DNA of 64,000 nt from Streptomyces camelliae (lineage in GTDB: Bacteria; Actinomycetota; Actinomycetes; Streptomycetales; Streptomycetaceae). The stretch spans positions 7,688,001-7,752,000 of the forward strand of contig NZ_CP115300.1 in the NCBI RefSeq assembly GCF_027625935.1, given 5' to 3'. The translations under genes and the position numbers were made by a program. This document shows, in pieces, positions 43,153 through 52,324 of this stretch. The notes under the pieces are model-generated. The model was not told the origin of the DNA, did not search any database, and was given only the letters and a program-made list of their open reading frames with translations. Every line of letters begins with the position of its first letter. Positions within the stretch are counted from its first letter, which is position 1.

Positions 43153-43797
43153 ACCGCTCACGGCCAGGATGTATCCGCTGAGCACCAGTGACCACGCGGG
43201 AAACACCAGTTCCGCCCAGGGCACGTTCGAGGCGGTGACGAGCAGGGTGAGGGCGGTGAGGAAGCCGAGCACGGTGAGCGGGCGGGGCAGCACGCCGAGG
43301 CGCCGGCCCATCACCGACAGGGAGCACACGAAGACGGCCGCCATCCGCATGGCGTACTCGGTCAGCAGGAGGTACGCGAGGTGGCGGCCGAAGTCCCAGG
43401 ACACGAGGCCCGGCGCGGTGCCACTGGGGTGCGTGACGGCGAGTACGGCACCGGCCGCGGCGGCGGCGCCGAACAGCGTGGCGGTGAAGACGAGCCCGCT
43501 GCCGAGGAAGACGGTGGCGAGGAACTTGTCCTCGACCGCGCCGACGTGCGCCCGTACGGCGCCGATGAACCAGAGGAAGAAGATCCCGGCGAACGGCACC
43601 AGTGCGAGGGCCGTGCGCACCGCATTCCGCCGGGTGGAGTCCGTGAACCCCTGTGCGGTCATGGCGTCGGCCCCCTGCGGAATGCCCAGCCGTACGAGGA
43701 CGATGGCCGCCGCCAGCAACAACGCGAAGGCGACTCCCGCCAGCCCCGCGGCCCGAGGCGTCCGCAACGCCCCCCGCTCCACCGACCACTCCTCCAT
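43141..43797 (-). CDS. Hypothetical multi-pass membrane protein
   Basis: 218 residues with five or six transmembrane helices (for example AGVAFALLLAAAIVLVRLGI and ALALVPFAGIFFLWFIGAV) and no motif I recognise. ATG 43797 has GGAGGAGG upstream. It precedes the P450 operon on the same strand but a hairpin separates them. No function proposed. Confidence 0.75.
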   Translation of the reverse strand: MEEWSVERGALRTPRAAGLAGVAFALLLAAAIVLVRLGIPQGADAMTAQGFTDSTRRNAVRTALALVPFAGIFFLWFIGAVRAHVGAVEDKFLATVFLGSGLVFTATLFGAAAAAGAVLAVTHPSGTAPGLVSWDFGRHLAYLLLTEYAMRMAAVFVCSLSVMGRRLGVLPRPLTVLGFLTALTLLVTASNVPWAELVFPAWSLVLSGYILAVSGRAR

Positions 43798-43934
43798 GCG
43801 GCCCCACCTCCTCCGCCACCAGCTAGCGACCCGCACGTCGGCGACGCCACCGGGGGTGGGCCGGCCGGCGGAGCGGCGGGGGCCGGGAGGCCGGGGTGAG
43901 GCTGGGGGCGCGGCCCCGGCCCCACCGCGATTCG

Positions 43935-44470
43935 CTCGCGTGGTCGTACCGCGCTGGTCACCAGGGCCGGCGGGCCGGGATCGGGCGTGCTGCGGCCCGG
44001 TGGTCGGCCGCGTGGACCGACGCCGCGCTGCTGGACACGCACGGGGCCGTCGGGACCCGGTCGGTGCTGTTGCTCGTCCAGGCCTGTGCCCGCTCGCGCG
44101 CCGTACCGCCGGCGGGCGCTCCCGGCGGGCGGGTCGTGCTGATGACCGCCGGCAGGACATCGCCGACGGGATGCCGGGGGATCTCGCCCACACCCTGCGG
44201 AAGGGCGCGCTCGCCTCGATCCCCCGGTCCCTGGCCGGGACGCTCAGCGACCGGGGGATCACTGCCGACGCCGTCCGCCCCGGCCCCGTGGACACCGGTC
44301 ACGCCACCGGCGAGGCGCACGCGCCCGGCACTGCCCGGTTCCCCGCCGGGCGCCGTGGCCTCCCCGACGGCCCCGCCCGCCTCATCGTCCGGCCACCACC
44401 GACGAGGCGCGCTGGATCACCGGGGAGGTCATCGACTCCGAGGGGGACTCCGGCGTCGACGCGGGGCGTC
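43935..44470 (+). pseudogene. Decayed short-chain dehydrogenase/reductase gene
   Basis: Pieces of a classical SDR reductase are found in order but in three reading frames: DAALLDTHGAVGTRSVLLL and GRVVLMTAG in the first, then after about 44150 the segment KGALASIPRSLAGTLSDRG and VRPGPVDTG in the second, then after about 44390 TDEARWITGEVIDSEG in the third. The N-terminal NAD-binding motif and the catalytic Tyr of YxxxK are missing (the text reads TLRKGALAS). Two frameshifts plus truncation make it non-functional. Its end abuts the stop of the DUF885 gene. Confidence 0.8.
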
Positions 44471-46163
44471 AGAGCTGGGACAGCTCGTCCACCAGGTCGT
44501 CCAGGCCCAGCGAGCCCTGCGACAGCGCGGCCATGTGCCAGGCCTTGAGATCGAAGGCGTCGCCGTGCCGCTCGCTCGCCTTCTGCCGGCCCAGCAGCCA
44601 CGCCCGCTCACCGAGCTTGTAGCCGATCGCCTGGCCCGGGATCGTCAGATACCGGGTCACCTCGCTCTCCACGAAGTCCGCCGGCCGGCTGCTGTGCGAA
44701 CCGAAGAACTCCTGCGCCAGCTCCGGCGTCCAGCGCTCACCGGGGTGGAACGGCGAATCCGCAGGGATCTCCAGCTCCAGGTGCATGCCGATGTCCACGA
44801 TCACCCGGACCGCCCGCATCATCTGCGCGTCCAGATAGCCGAGCCGCTCCTCGGGGCCCTTCAGATAGCCCAGCTCGTCCATCAGCCGCTCCGCGTACAG
44901 CGCCCAGCCCTCCGCGTTGGCGCTGACGATGCCGATCGTGGCCTGGTAGCGCGAGAGGTTCTCGGCCACGTGCGCCCACTGCGCGAGCTGGAGGTGATGT
45001 CCGGGCACGCCCTCGTGGTACCAGGTGGACACCAGGTCGTAGACCGGGAAGCGGGTCTGGCCCATGGTCGGCAGCCAGGTGCGGCCGGGGCGTGAGAAGT
45101 CCTCCGAGGGGGCCGTGTAGTACGGCGCCGCGGCGCCACCGGGCGGCGCGATGCGGGACTCCACCCTCCGTACCCGCTCGGCGAGTTCGAAGTGTGTGCC
45201 GTCCAGGTCCGCGATGGCCTGGTCCATCAGCCCCTGGAGCCAGTCGCGGACCTCGTCCACGCCCTCGATGTGCCGGCCGTGCTCGTCCAGGTGCGCGAGC
45301 GCCACCCACGGCGTCTCGGCGCCGGGCAGGATCTTCGCCGCCTCCTGCTTCATCTCGCCGAGCAGCCGGTGGAACTCCGCCCAGCCGTACGCGTACGCCT
45401 CGTCCAGGTCCAGGTCGGTGCCGTTGAAGTAGCGCGACCAGCGGGCGTACCGCTCACGGCCCACCGTGTCCGGCGTGCCCTCGATCGCCGGCGCGTACAC
45501 GTCCCGCAGCCAGTCCCGCAGCTCCACCAGAGCGGCGGTCGCGGCGCGGGCCGCCTCGTCCAGCTCGGCGCGCAGCGCGTCCGGGCCGGCGGCGGCGAAG
45601 TCCTCGTACCAGCCGCGGCCCGAGCCGTCGGTGTCGATCCACTCGGTGAGCTGCTCGATGAAGGTGGCGGTCGGCCGCGGCGCCGCGAACAGCTTGCGGT
45701 CCAGGCCCAGTTGGAGTGAGGCACGGTAGCCCGCGAGCGCGCCGGGCACCGCGCGCAGCCGCTCGGTGATCGCCGCCCAGTCCTCCTCGGTCTCGGACGG
45801 GGTGACCGTGAAGACGTCCCGCACCGAGTGGCCGGGGGTGCTCATGTTGCCGATCGCGCGCAGATGCTCGTCGGCCTCGTGGACCGCGAGTTCGGCGGTC
45901 AGCCGCTCGCGCAGCAGCCGTCCGCAGCGGCGTTCCACGTCACTGTCCGCGCCGGGCTGCCGCTCCGCCTCGTCGAGCCGGGCGAGCGTGGTCCGCGCCA
46001 GTTCCGCGAGCGCCTCCTGGCCCGTGGGCGAGTAGTCGGGCAGTCGGCTCGAACTCTCCTTCACACCGAGATAGGTACCGGTGACCGGGTCGAGGGCGAT
46101 GAGGGCGTCCACATACGCGTCGGCCACCTGGCGGGGCAGCAGCGGGCTCTTGGTCTCAGACAT
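44469..46163 (-). CDS. DUF885-family protein, probable zinc metallopeptidase
   Basis: 564 residues, largely helical. The key motif is a HExxH-like YHEGVPGHHLQ, followed by the Glu-containing EGWALYAERLMDELG, matching gluzincin-type DUF885 proteins proposed to be carboxypeptidases. No signal peptide, so it is cytosolic. ATG 46163 is used; an alternative start lies three codons upstream at 46172. A perfect 14-bp palindrome (46172-46185) covers that upstream region. Confidence 0.83.
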   Translation of the reverse strand: MSETKSPLLPRQVADAYVDALIALDPVTGTYLGVKESSSRLPDYSPTGQEALAELARTTLARLDEAERQPGADSDVERRCGRLLRERLTAELAVHEADEHLRAIGNMSTPGHSVRDVFTVTPSETEEDWAAITERLRAVPGALAGYRASLQLGLDRKLFAAPRPTATFIEQLTEWIDTDGSGRGWYEDFAAAGPDALRAELDEAARAATAALVELRDWLRDVYAPAIEGTPDTVGRERYARWSRYFNGTDLDLDEAYAYGWAEFHRLLGEMKQEAAKILPGAETPWVALAHLDEHGRHIEGVDEVRDWLQGLMDQAIADLDGTHFELAERVRRVESRIAPPGGAAAPYYTAPSEDFSRPGRTWLPTMGQTRFPVYDLVSTWYHEGVPGHHLQLAQWAHVAENLSRYQATIGIVSANAEGWALYAERLMDELGYLKGPEERLGYLDAQMMRAVRVIVDIGMHLELEIPADSPFHPGERWTPELAQEFFGSHSSRPADFVESEVTRYLTIPGQAIGYKLGERAWLLGRQKASERHGDAFDLKAWHMAALSQGSLGLDDLVDELSQL

Positions 46164-46171
46164 GCCGCCCA

Positions 46172-46185
46172 TCCTCGTACGAGGA
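46172..46185. promoter_or_regulatory. Perfect palindrome upstream of the DUF885 gene
   Basis: TCCTCGTACGAGGA is a perfect 14-bp palindrome eight bases upstream of the ATG at 46163. It could be an operator or part of a terminator for the Lrp gene that ends at 46217. Confidence 0.4.
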
Positions 46186-46216
46186 CGATCTCCGCGTCAC
46201 CCACGTTCGAGGGGAT

Positions 46217-46702
46217 TCAGCTCTGGGCGTGGCCGGGCGGCAGCAGCGGCCCGCACTCCCACTGCTGGAAGATCAACCGGGTCTCCACCCGGGCCACTTC
46301 CCGCCGTGCCGTGAACTCGTCCAGCACCAGCCGCTGCAGATCGGCCATGTCCGCGACGGCCACATGGACCAGATAGTCGTCCGGCCCGGTCAGATGGAAC
46401 ACCGTGCGCGCCTCCGGCAGCGCCCGGATCCGCTCCACGAACGGCCCGACCAGCTCCCGCCGGTGCGGCCGTACCTGCACGGACAGCAACGCCTGGAGCC
46501 CGCGGCCCAGCCTGGCCGGATCGAGCTGGAGCCGGTGGCCGAGGATCACGCCCGAGCGGCGCAGCCGGGTCACCCGGTCCAGACAGGTCGACGGCGCGAC
46601 CCCCACCTGCTCGGCGAGGTCGCGGTAGGTCGTCCGGGCGTCGTTCTGCAGCAGCCGCAGCAGATGGAGGTCCACCGGATCCAGTACGACAGATTCGGCC
46701 AT
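46217..46702 (-). CDS. Lrp/AsnC-family regulator, probable controller of the methionine gamma-lyase-like gene
   Basis: 161 residues. N-terminal AsnC HTH (LLRLLQNDARTTYRDLAEQVGVAPST) and RAM domain (VFHLTGPDDYLVHVAV). It is divergent, across only 60 bases, from a PLP sulfur amino acid lyase. In several bacteria an Lrp-type protein activates such lyase genes in response to methionine or cysteine, so the same is inferred here. The gap contains a GTTCACTGTTCAC direct repeat close to the lyase start. Confidence 0.9.
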   Translation of the reverse strand: MAESVVLDPVDLHLLRLLQNDARTTYRDLAEQVGVAPSTCLDRVTRLRRSGVILGHRLQLDPARLGRGLQALLSVQVRPHRRELVGPFVERIRALPEARTVFHLTGPDDYLVHVAVADMADLQRLVLDEFTARREVARVETRLIFQQWECGPLLPPGHAQS

Positions 46703-46762
46703 TGGCCGAACGTAACACGGCGTATCGTCCCGCGAAACCGTTCACTGTTCACCCTTCCGCGC

Positions 46763-48004
46763 ATGGACACAGCGAGCACCGGTGCCTACGACGACGTACG
46801 CACCGCACCAAGAGCGTCGGCCGCAGCGCGAGCCCTGGCCACCGAGGCCGTGCACGCCGGCCGCGACGATCTCGCCCGCCAGGGCCTGCATGCCCCGCCG
46901 ATCGACCTGTCCACCACCTACCCCTCCTACGACAGCCGCGCCGAGGCCGCCCGCATCGACGCCTTCGCGACCGACGGCGCCGACCCGGTCGGACCGCCCG
47001 TCTACGGCCGTCTCGGCAATCCGACCGTCGCCCGCTTCGAGACCGCCCTGGCCCGCCTGGAGGGCACCGAGTCCGCGGTCGCCTTCGCCAGCGGTATGGC
47101 CGCGCTCAGCGCCGTCCTCCTCGCCCGGTCGGCCATGGGCCTGCGGCACGTCGTCGCCGTACGGCCGCTGTACGGCTGCAGCGACCATCTGCTGACCGCC
47201 GGGCTTCTCGGTACGGAGGTCACCTGGACCGACCCGGCCGGGATCAGCGACGCGCTGCGCCCGGACACCGGTCTGGTGCTGGTCGAGTCCCCGGCGAACC
47301 CGACCCTCGCCGAACTCGACCTGCGGGCCGTGGCCCACGCCTGCGGCTCGGTGCCGCTGCTCGCCGACAACACCTTCGCCACGCCCGTCCTGCAACGCCC
47401 GGCCGAGCAGGGCGCCCGGCTGGTGCTGCACAGCGCCACCAAGTACCTCGGCGGCCATGGGGATGTGCTGGCCGGAGTGGTCGCCTGCGACGAGGAGTTC
47501 GCGGGCCGGCTCCGGCAGATACGATTCGCCACCGGCGGCGTCCTGCATCCGCTGGCGGGCTATCTCCTGCTCCGGGGACTGTCCACGCTCCCCGTGCGGG
47601 TACGGGCGGCCTCCGCGAACGCCGCCGGACTCGTCCGCCGGCTCGCCGACGACCCGCGCGTGGCCCGCGTCCACTACCCGCGGCTCGGCGGCGCGATGAT
47701 CGCCTTCGAGGTGTACGGCGACCCGCACGACGTCATCTCCCGGGTCCGGCTCGTCACCCCGGCGGTGAGCCTCGGCAGCGTCGACACCCTCATCCAGCAC
47801 CCCGCGTCCATCAGCCACCGCATCGTCGACGCCGACGACCGGCGCGGCGCGGGCGTGAGCGACCGGCTGCTACGGCTGTCGGTGGGCCTGGAGGACGTGG
47901 ACGACCTGTGGACGGACCTGGACCAGGCGCTGGGCGCTCCGCCGCGGCGGCCGGCGGTGGGGAACGCCGGGCTGGACACCGCCGGACAGCGCGTTCGTGG
48001 CTGA
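46763..48004 (+). CDS. PLP-dependent trans-sulfuration enzyme, likely methionine gamma-lyase
   Basis: 413 residues of the Cys/Met metabolism PLP family: PPVYGRLGNPTVARFE (cofactor phosphate site), SGMAALSAVLL, and the Schiff-base lysine in LHSATKYLGGHGD. Cys139 sits in PLYGCSDHL, matching the LYGC position where methionine gamma-lyases carry their signature Cys (cystathionine gamma-synthases have Gly). I therefore favour conversion of methionine to methanethiol, ammonia and 2-oxobutyrate; cystathionine gamma-lyase activity is the alternative. The C-terminus (SVGLEDVDDLWTDL) is complete. Confidence 0.85.
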   Translation: MDTASTGAYDDVRTAPRASAAARALATEAVHAGRDDLARQGLHAPPIDLSTTYPSYDSRAEAARIDAFATDGADPVGPPVYGRLGNPTVARFETALARLEGTESAVAFASGMAALSAVLLARSAMGLRHVVAVRPLYGCSDHLLTAGLLGTEVTWTDPAGISDALRPDTGLVLVESPANPTLAELDLRAVAHACGSVPLLADNTFATPVLQRPAEQGARLVLHSATKYLGGHGDVLAGVVACDEEFAGRLRQIRFATGGVLHPLAGYLLLRGLSTLPVRVRAASANAAGLVRRLADDPRVARVHYPRLGGAMIAFEVYGDPHDVISRVRLVTPAVSLGSVDTLIQHPASISHRIVDADDRRGAGVSDRLLRLSVGLEDVDDLWTDLDQALGAPPRRPAVGNAGLDTAGQRVRG

Positions 48005-48041
48005 GCGCCGTCGCGGCGGATTCGGCTGAGCGGATCGTCGG

Positions 48042-49469
48042 TCAGTCGCGGTGGGCCCGCTCACCGAGCTGTGCGGAAGAGACCGCCGGGGCCGTGTCCA
48101 GGCGGGCCGTGATGACGAGCGTGCCCTCCTCGATCTGGTAGTCGAGGGGCAGCCCGAGGCCGCGCATCGCGGCGACCATGCCGGTGTTGGACGCCTGCGT
48201 GACGGCATAGACGCTCGCGCAGCCGGCCTCCACGGCCATCGCCACGAGCCGGCCGAGCAGTTCGGCGCCGATGCCGCGCTGCTGCCAGTCGTCCTCGACC
48301 AGCAGCGCGACCTCGGTCTCGTCGCCGTCCCACAGCAGATGCCCGAGGCCGACGATGCGGCCGGAGGCGCTCTGCGCGGCCAGCGTCCGTCCGAAGCGCG
48401 GGCTGAGCAGGTGGTTCAGATAGCGGTCCGCGTCGCCGACCGGGCCGTGGTAGCGCATGCCGAGGGTGCGCGGCGAGCACCGCTCGTGCATCGCCTTCGC
48501 CGCCGCCAGGTCACCGGTGTCGACCCGGCGGACGGTGATGTCGGACCCCTCGGGGAGCGTCAGCACGTCCTCACCGCGCGGGATGCGCGGGCCGAGCCGG
48601 TTGTCCAGCTCCACCAGCGCCCGGGCCCGTGCGAACTCGGTCGGCGTGAACGGCAGATACGGCCGCTCCACGGTGAGCACGCCGCCCTCCGGAGCGCGCA
48701 GCCGCATCACGGTGTCCTCCAGCACCCCCTCGACCGGCACCGGCGCCGGCCCACGGCCTCCGCCGGCCGGCGTCCCGGGCAGCGAGCGGATCGTGCAGCG
48801 GCCCAGCAACTGGCGTAGCGTCAAAGGGAGTTCGGCCGCGTCCAGCGCGGTACGGGTGGCGAGCCCCAGCACCCGGGTGGGGGCGTCGACCAGGTCATGG
48901 GCGTCGGCCCGCTCGATCCAGGTGGACCTGCCCCCGGCCAGCGTGACGGCCCGGGTGATCCCGGCCGCCTCCAGCGTGCCCGGCGCCCGCAGCAGGAACT
49001 CGTCCACGGTGCCCTCGGCCAGCGGGTGGGTCTGCAGGCTGAGAATGTCGACGTGCCGTACGGCGAGCGCCGTGCACAGCGCCGCCAGCGAGCCCGGCTC
49101 GTCCTTGACGGTGGTCCGCATCCGCCACAGCGCGGTGGCGCCGGCCAGGTCGTCCGCGGCGGTGCCGGGCTGCTCGGCGGGCCCGGCCGACCGCGTCTCG
49201 GCGGCCGGCCGGGCACCGGTATCGTCGGCCGGCGGCGCGTGGCCGTGGCGCCGTGCCCACCAGGTGTGGAAGCCCGCCGTCGCGGCCAGCACGAGCGCCG
49301 AGATCACCAGCAGGCCGGGGCCGCCGGGCCCGTGCCCGATCAGGTTCGCCACCCCGTCGGCGACCGCGACGGCCGTGAAGAGGGCGGCGAGTTCGACGAC
49401 GTCGCGCCGCCAGTGGTGCACGGGGCGTCCGTGCCTCGCCCGGGTCACATCGGACATCTCTGGAGTCAT
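48042..49469 (-). CDS. Membrane-anchored ACT-GNAT acetyltransferase fusion
   Basis: 475 residues. Two N-terminal transmembrane helices (about 20-70), then an ACT-type ligand domain (about 115-160; KDEPGSLAALCTALAVRHVD), then a C-terminal GNAT domain (about 310-450) with the acetyl-CoA loop ending DDWQQRGIGAELLG. A regulatory amino acid-binding domain fused to an acetyltransferase suggests protein-lysine or metabolite acetylation controlled by an amino acid, as in some mycobacterial and Micromonospora GNATs; the target is unknown. It is convergent with the lyase gene. Confidence 0.8.
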   Translation of the reverse strand: MTPEMSDVTRARHGRPVHHWRRDVVELAALFTAVAVADGVANLIGHGPGGPGLLVISALVLAATAGFHTWWARRHGHAPPADDTGARPAAETRSAGPAEQPGTAADDLAGATALWRMRTTVKDEPGSLAALCTALAVRHVDILSLQTHPLAEGTVDEFLLRAPGTLEAAGITRAVTLAGGRSTWIERADAHDLVDAPTRVLGLATRTALDAAELPLTLRQLLGRCTIRSLPGTPAGGGRGPAPVPVEGVLEDTVMRLRAPEGGVLTVERPYLPFTPTEFARARALVELDNRLGPRIPRGEDVLTLPEGSDITVRRVDTGDLAAAKAMHERCSPRTLGMRYHGPVGDADRYLNHLLSPRFGRTLAAQSASGRIVGLGHLLWDGDETEVALLVEDDWQQRGIGAELLGRLVAMAVEAGCASVYAVTQASNTGMVAAMRGLGLPLDYQIEEGTLVITARLDTAPAVSSAQLGERAHRD

Positions 49470-49599
49470 GGACCCACTGTGAAGGAAGGGTGTTGCGTGA
49501 TCACGAACGCTTTGTGACCGATGGGTAAAGCATGCTCCGCCCCGATTGTTCCGTTTTCTACGGTCCCACCGTCAACCGAACCTCGGCGCAGCGGGACCC

Positions 49600-49634
49600 T
49601 GCCGCGCTCCGGGGGATGACGCCGTAGCGCGGCA
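49600..49634. terminator. Hairpin downstream of phoD
   Basis: TGCCGCGCT (49600-49608) and AGCGCGGCA (49626-49634) are perfect inverted repeats, loop 17, beginning 30 bases past the phoD stop on the minus strand. Confidence 0.6.
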
Positions 49635-49664
49635 CGGTGTGAAGTGAAGCGTACCCGCCGCTGC

Positions 49665-51248
49665 CTACTGGCCGACGCGGCCCGGCTGGAGGGTCTGCGT
49701 GAACAGCACGGTGCCGTCGTACTCGCGCAGCCGGACCGTCAGCTCGCCGCTGTCGCCGTCGATGTCGACCTCGCCGAAGAACTGGTAGCCCTGGGCAGGC
49801 GAGACGTTGGCCGTCGTCGGCGCCTTCACGAACACCCGGTCCGGGCCGAACGTGCCGTCCAGCGCGTTGGCCGGGAAGGCACCGGCGTTGAGCGGGCCGG
49901 AGACGAACTCCCAGAACGGCTCGAAGTCCTTGAACGCGGCCCGCGACGGGTCGTAGTGCTGGGCGGAGGTGTGGTGCACATCGGCCGTCAGCCACACCGT
50001 GCCGGTGATCTTCCGGTGCTTGATGAACCGCAGCAGCTCGGCGATCTGCAGCTCCCGGCCCAGCGGCCGGCCCGGGTCGCCCTGCGAGACCGCCTCGAAG
50101 TTCGGCTTGCCCTCGACCGGGTCGGGCACGACCAGGCCGAGGGGCATGTCGTTGGCGATCACCTTCCACACCGCGCGGGACTTGGCCAGCTCCCGCTTGA
50201 GCCACTCCAGCTGCTCGCGGCCGAGGATGCCGACCGGGTCCGTGGTCTGGTTGTCGGGGGAGTTGGCGTTGCGGTAGGTGCGCATGTCGAGCACGAACAC
50301 GTCCAGCAGCGGACCGTGGTTGACGACGCGGTAGATCCGGCCGTCCGGGCGGCCGCTGATCGTGGAGATCGGGAAGTACTCGGAGAAGGCCTGCCGGGAG
50401 CGCAGCGCCAGGTCGTCGAGCTTCGTGCCCGCCGGGTAGGGGGTGCCGGTGCCGATCACCTCGCCCGGGTACCAGTTGTTGCGGACCTCGTGGTCGTCCC
50501 ACTGGATGATGTTGGGTACCTGGGCGTTGAACCGGCGCAGCGCCTTGTCCAGCAGGTTGTAGCGGAAGTTGCCCCGGTAGTCGGCGAGGGTGGTCGCGAC
50601 GTGCGACTTCTCCTCGGTGGTGACGTTCCGGTAGACGCTGCCGTCGGGCAGGGTGGCGGTGGCCGAGATCGGGCCGTCGGCATAGATGTTGTCGCCGCTG
50701 CACAGGAAGAAGTCCGGGTCGACCTTGGCCATCGCGTCGAAGATCCGGTAGCCGCCGATGGACTCGTTGATGCCCCAGCCCTGTCCGGCGAGGTCGCCCG
50801 ACCACACGAACCGCACCCCGTGGCGCCGCTTCACGGGCGCCGTGCGGAAGGTGCCGGTCACCGGCTCGCCGGTGCGGCTCGGGTCGTCCGGGTCGGCGAG
50901 CAGCACGCGGTAGTGGATCTGCTCGCCCGCGGGCAGCCCGTGCAGCCGCGTGGTGCCGGTGAAGTCCGTGCCGGCGCCGAGCAGCGGTCCGTGCCATCTG
51001 CGCGGGTTGCGGAACGACTCGGTGGCCGCGGTCTCCACGATCATGCGGGCCGGCCGGTCCGAGCGCACCCACACCAGACCGGAGCCGGTGGTCACGTCGC
51101 CGGCCTGCACGCCCCAGTTCGCCTGGGGGCGTCCGGAGCGGGCGAACGCCGGGGCCGTACCGAGGCCCATGGGCAGGGTCAGGGCCGCCGATGTGGCGAG
51201 GGAGCCGCGCAGCACGCTGCGGCGGCCGGGGAACGGACGGTGGGACAT
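49665..51248 (-). CDS. phoD: Secreted PhoD-type alkaline phosphatase
   Basis: 527 residues. Twin-arginine signal peptide (GRRSVLRGSLATSAALTLPM, then an AFA cleavage-like site near residue 36), so export by Tat is expected. A PhoD N-domain precedes the metallophosphatase core with SGDLAGQG, CSGDNIYADG, QWDDHEVRNNW, DMRTYR and TADVHHTSA, the Ca/Fe ligands of the family. It releases phosphate from phosphodiesters or phosphomonoesters outside the cell. A PHO box 70 bases upstream (51314-51335) predicts induction by PhoP under phosphate starvation. Confidence 0.93.
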   Translation of the reverse strand: MSHRPFPGRRSVLRGSLATSAALTLPMGLGTAPAFARSGRPQANWGVQAGDVTTGSGLVWVRSDRPARMIVETAATESFRNPRRWHGPLLGAGTDFTGTTRLHGLPAGEQIHYRVLLADPDDPSRTGEPVTGTFRTAPVKRRHGVRFVWSGDLAGQGWGINESIGGYRIFDAMAKVDPDFFLCSGDNIYADGPISATATLPDGSVYRNVTTEEKSHVATTLADYRGNFRYNLLDKALRRFNAQVPNIIQWDDHEVRNNWYPGEVIGTGTPYPAGTKLDDLALRSRQAFSEYFPISTISGRPDGRIYRVVNHGPLLDVFVLDMRTYRNANSPDNQTTDPVGILGREQLEWLKRELAKSRAVWKVIANDMPLGLVVPDPVEGKPNFEAVSQGDPGRPLGRELQIAELLRFIKHRKITGTVWLTADVHHTSAQHYDPSRAAFKDFEPFWEFVSGPLNAGAFPANALDGTFGPDRVFVKAPTTANVSPAQGYQFFGEVDIDGDSGELTVRLREYDGTVLFTQTLQPGRVGQ

Positions 51249-51313
51249 GGCTGTGCCTCCAGGGGCGGGATCCGGCCAGTGTGCACAGCCACACCTACTG
51301 GGGCGTCGCGGCG

Positions 51314-51335
51314 CGCACGCGAACCCGAAGTGAAC
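51314..51335 (-). promoter_or_regulatory. PHO box (PhoP direct repeat unit) upstream of phoD
   Basis: On the minus strand two adjacent 11-base repeats read GTTCACTTCGG and GTTCGCGTGCG, matching the Streptomyces PhoP consensus GTTCACC with 11-bp spacing. They end about 65 bases before the phoD start, the usual distance for PhoP activation. Confidence 0.7.
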
Positions 51336-51396
51336 AACCGGCCGCGGGCCGGAGGTTCACCCGGGGTTTCCGTGCGCGCCGATCACCTGGCCCTGG

Positions 51397-52227
51397 TCAG
51401 CGGCTGCCGTCCAGGATGACCCGGGCTACCAGTGCCGGATCGTCGTTCATCGGGCAGTGGCCGCAGCCGGGCAGCCGCACCAGGCGGGCGTGCGGGATCA
51501 TCTGCTTGGCGCGCACGCCCTGCCGGCGCACGAGGATCCGGTCCCGGGTGCCCCAGCCCACCGTGACGGGCAGGCCCGACAGCTCGTCGGTGAACCGGAC
51601 CGCCCGGCCCGCCCGCAGCGTCGCGTCGAACCCGGTGGCGCCCACGAGCGCGAGCGTCTCGGCCACCACGGCCTCGGGCGCGCGGCGCGCGGGCCGGGCG
51701 TAGATCGTGCTCGTCAGCGCCGTACGCCCGGCCGCCGTACGCGACAGCCGCTCCACCAGCGGCACCGGCATCCGCTGGGCGACGGCCCGCATCGTGAGCA
51801 GCACCGTGAAGGCGTACCGGCGCTCGGCCTCGGTCCAGAATCCGGCGGGGGACAGGGCCGTGACGGACCGTACGAGCTTCTCCCGGCCCAGCTCCAGGGC
51901 GAGCAGACCGCCCAGCGAGTTGCCCGCGACGTGTGGGCGGTCCAGCTCCAGCACCTCGAACAGGGTGCCGAGCACGGTGTTGGTGGCGGGCAGGGTGTAG
52001 CCGAGGCCGTCCGGCAGGCCCGGCGAGGCGCCGAAGCCCGGCAGGTCCACGGCGATCACCTCCCGCTCGGTGGCGAGGATGTCCACGACCGGGTCCCAGG
52101 CCTGCCGGTGGTGGCCGATTCCGTGCAGCAGGACCAGCGGTTCGCCGCGCCCCACGCGCGTGTAGGACACGGTCACGTCCTTCGGGCCGTGCGGACCGGG
52201 GACCGGGAAGGAGACGGTGGTGGACAT
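51397..52227 (-). CDS. Alpha/beta hydrolase
   Basis: 276 residues. Oxyanion strand VLLHGIGHHRQAWD, DLPGFGAS, nucleophile elbow AGNSLGG and a late LPGCGHCPMND histidine give a full catalytic triad. Similar to meta-cleavage product hydrolases and esterases; no aromatic catabolism genes adjoin. ATG 52227 has GAGGAG upstream. A perfect inverted repeat (52325-52338) upstream may be its operator. Confidence 0.85.
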   Translation of the reverse strand: MSTTVSFPVPGPHGPKDVTVSYTRVGRGEPLVLLHGIGHHRQAWDPVVDILATEREVIAVDLPGFGASPGLPDGLGYTLPATNTVLGTLFEVLELDRPHVAGNSLGGLLALELGREKLVRSVTALSPAGFWTEAERRYAFTVLLTMRAVAQRMPVPLVERLSRTAAGRTALTSTIYARPARRAPEAVVAETLALVGATGFDATLRAGRAVRFTDELSGLPVTVGWGTRDRILVRRQGVRAKQMIPHARLVRLPGCGHCPMNDDPALVARVILDGSR

Positions 52228-52324
52228 GGGGGTGCTCCTCGTCTGGGTGCTGACGGACGGTCGGGCTGCTGTCGACGGTCTGGGCGGATACCGGCGGACG
52301 CCGTAGACAGCTTGTCAGCAATTA

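Noticed and set aside
51355..51376. Plus-strand PHO box as the promoter element of a plus-strand gene
   Set aside because: No plus-strand gene follows; the next gene is on the minus strand. Kept only as a possible extra PhoP site.
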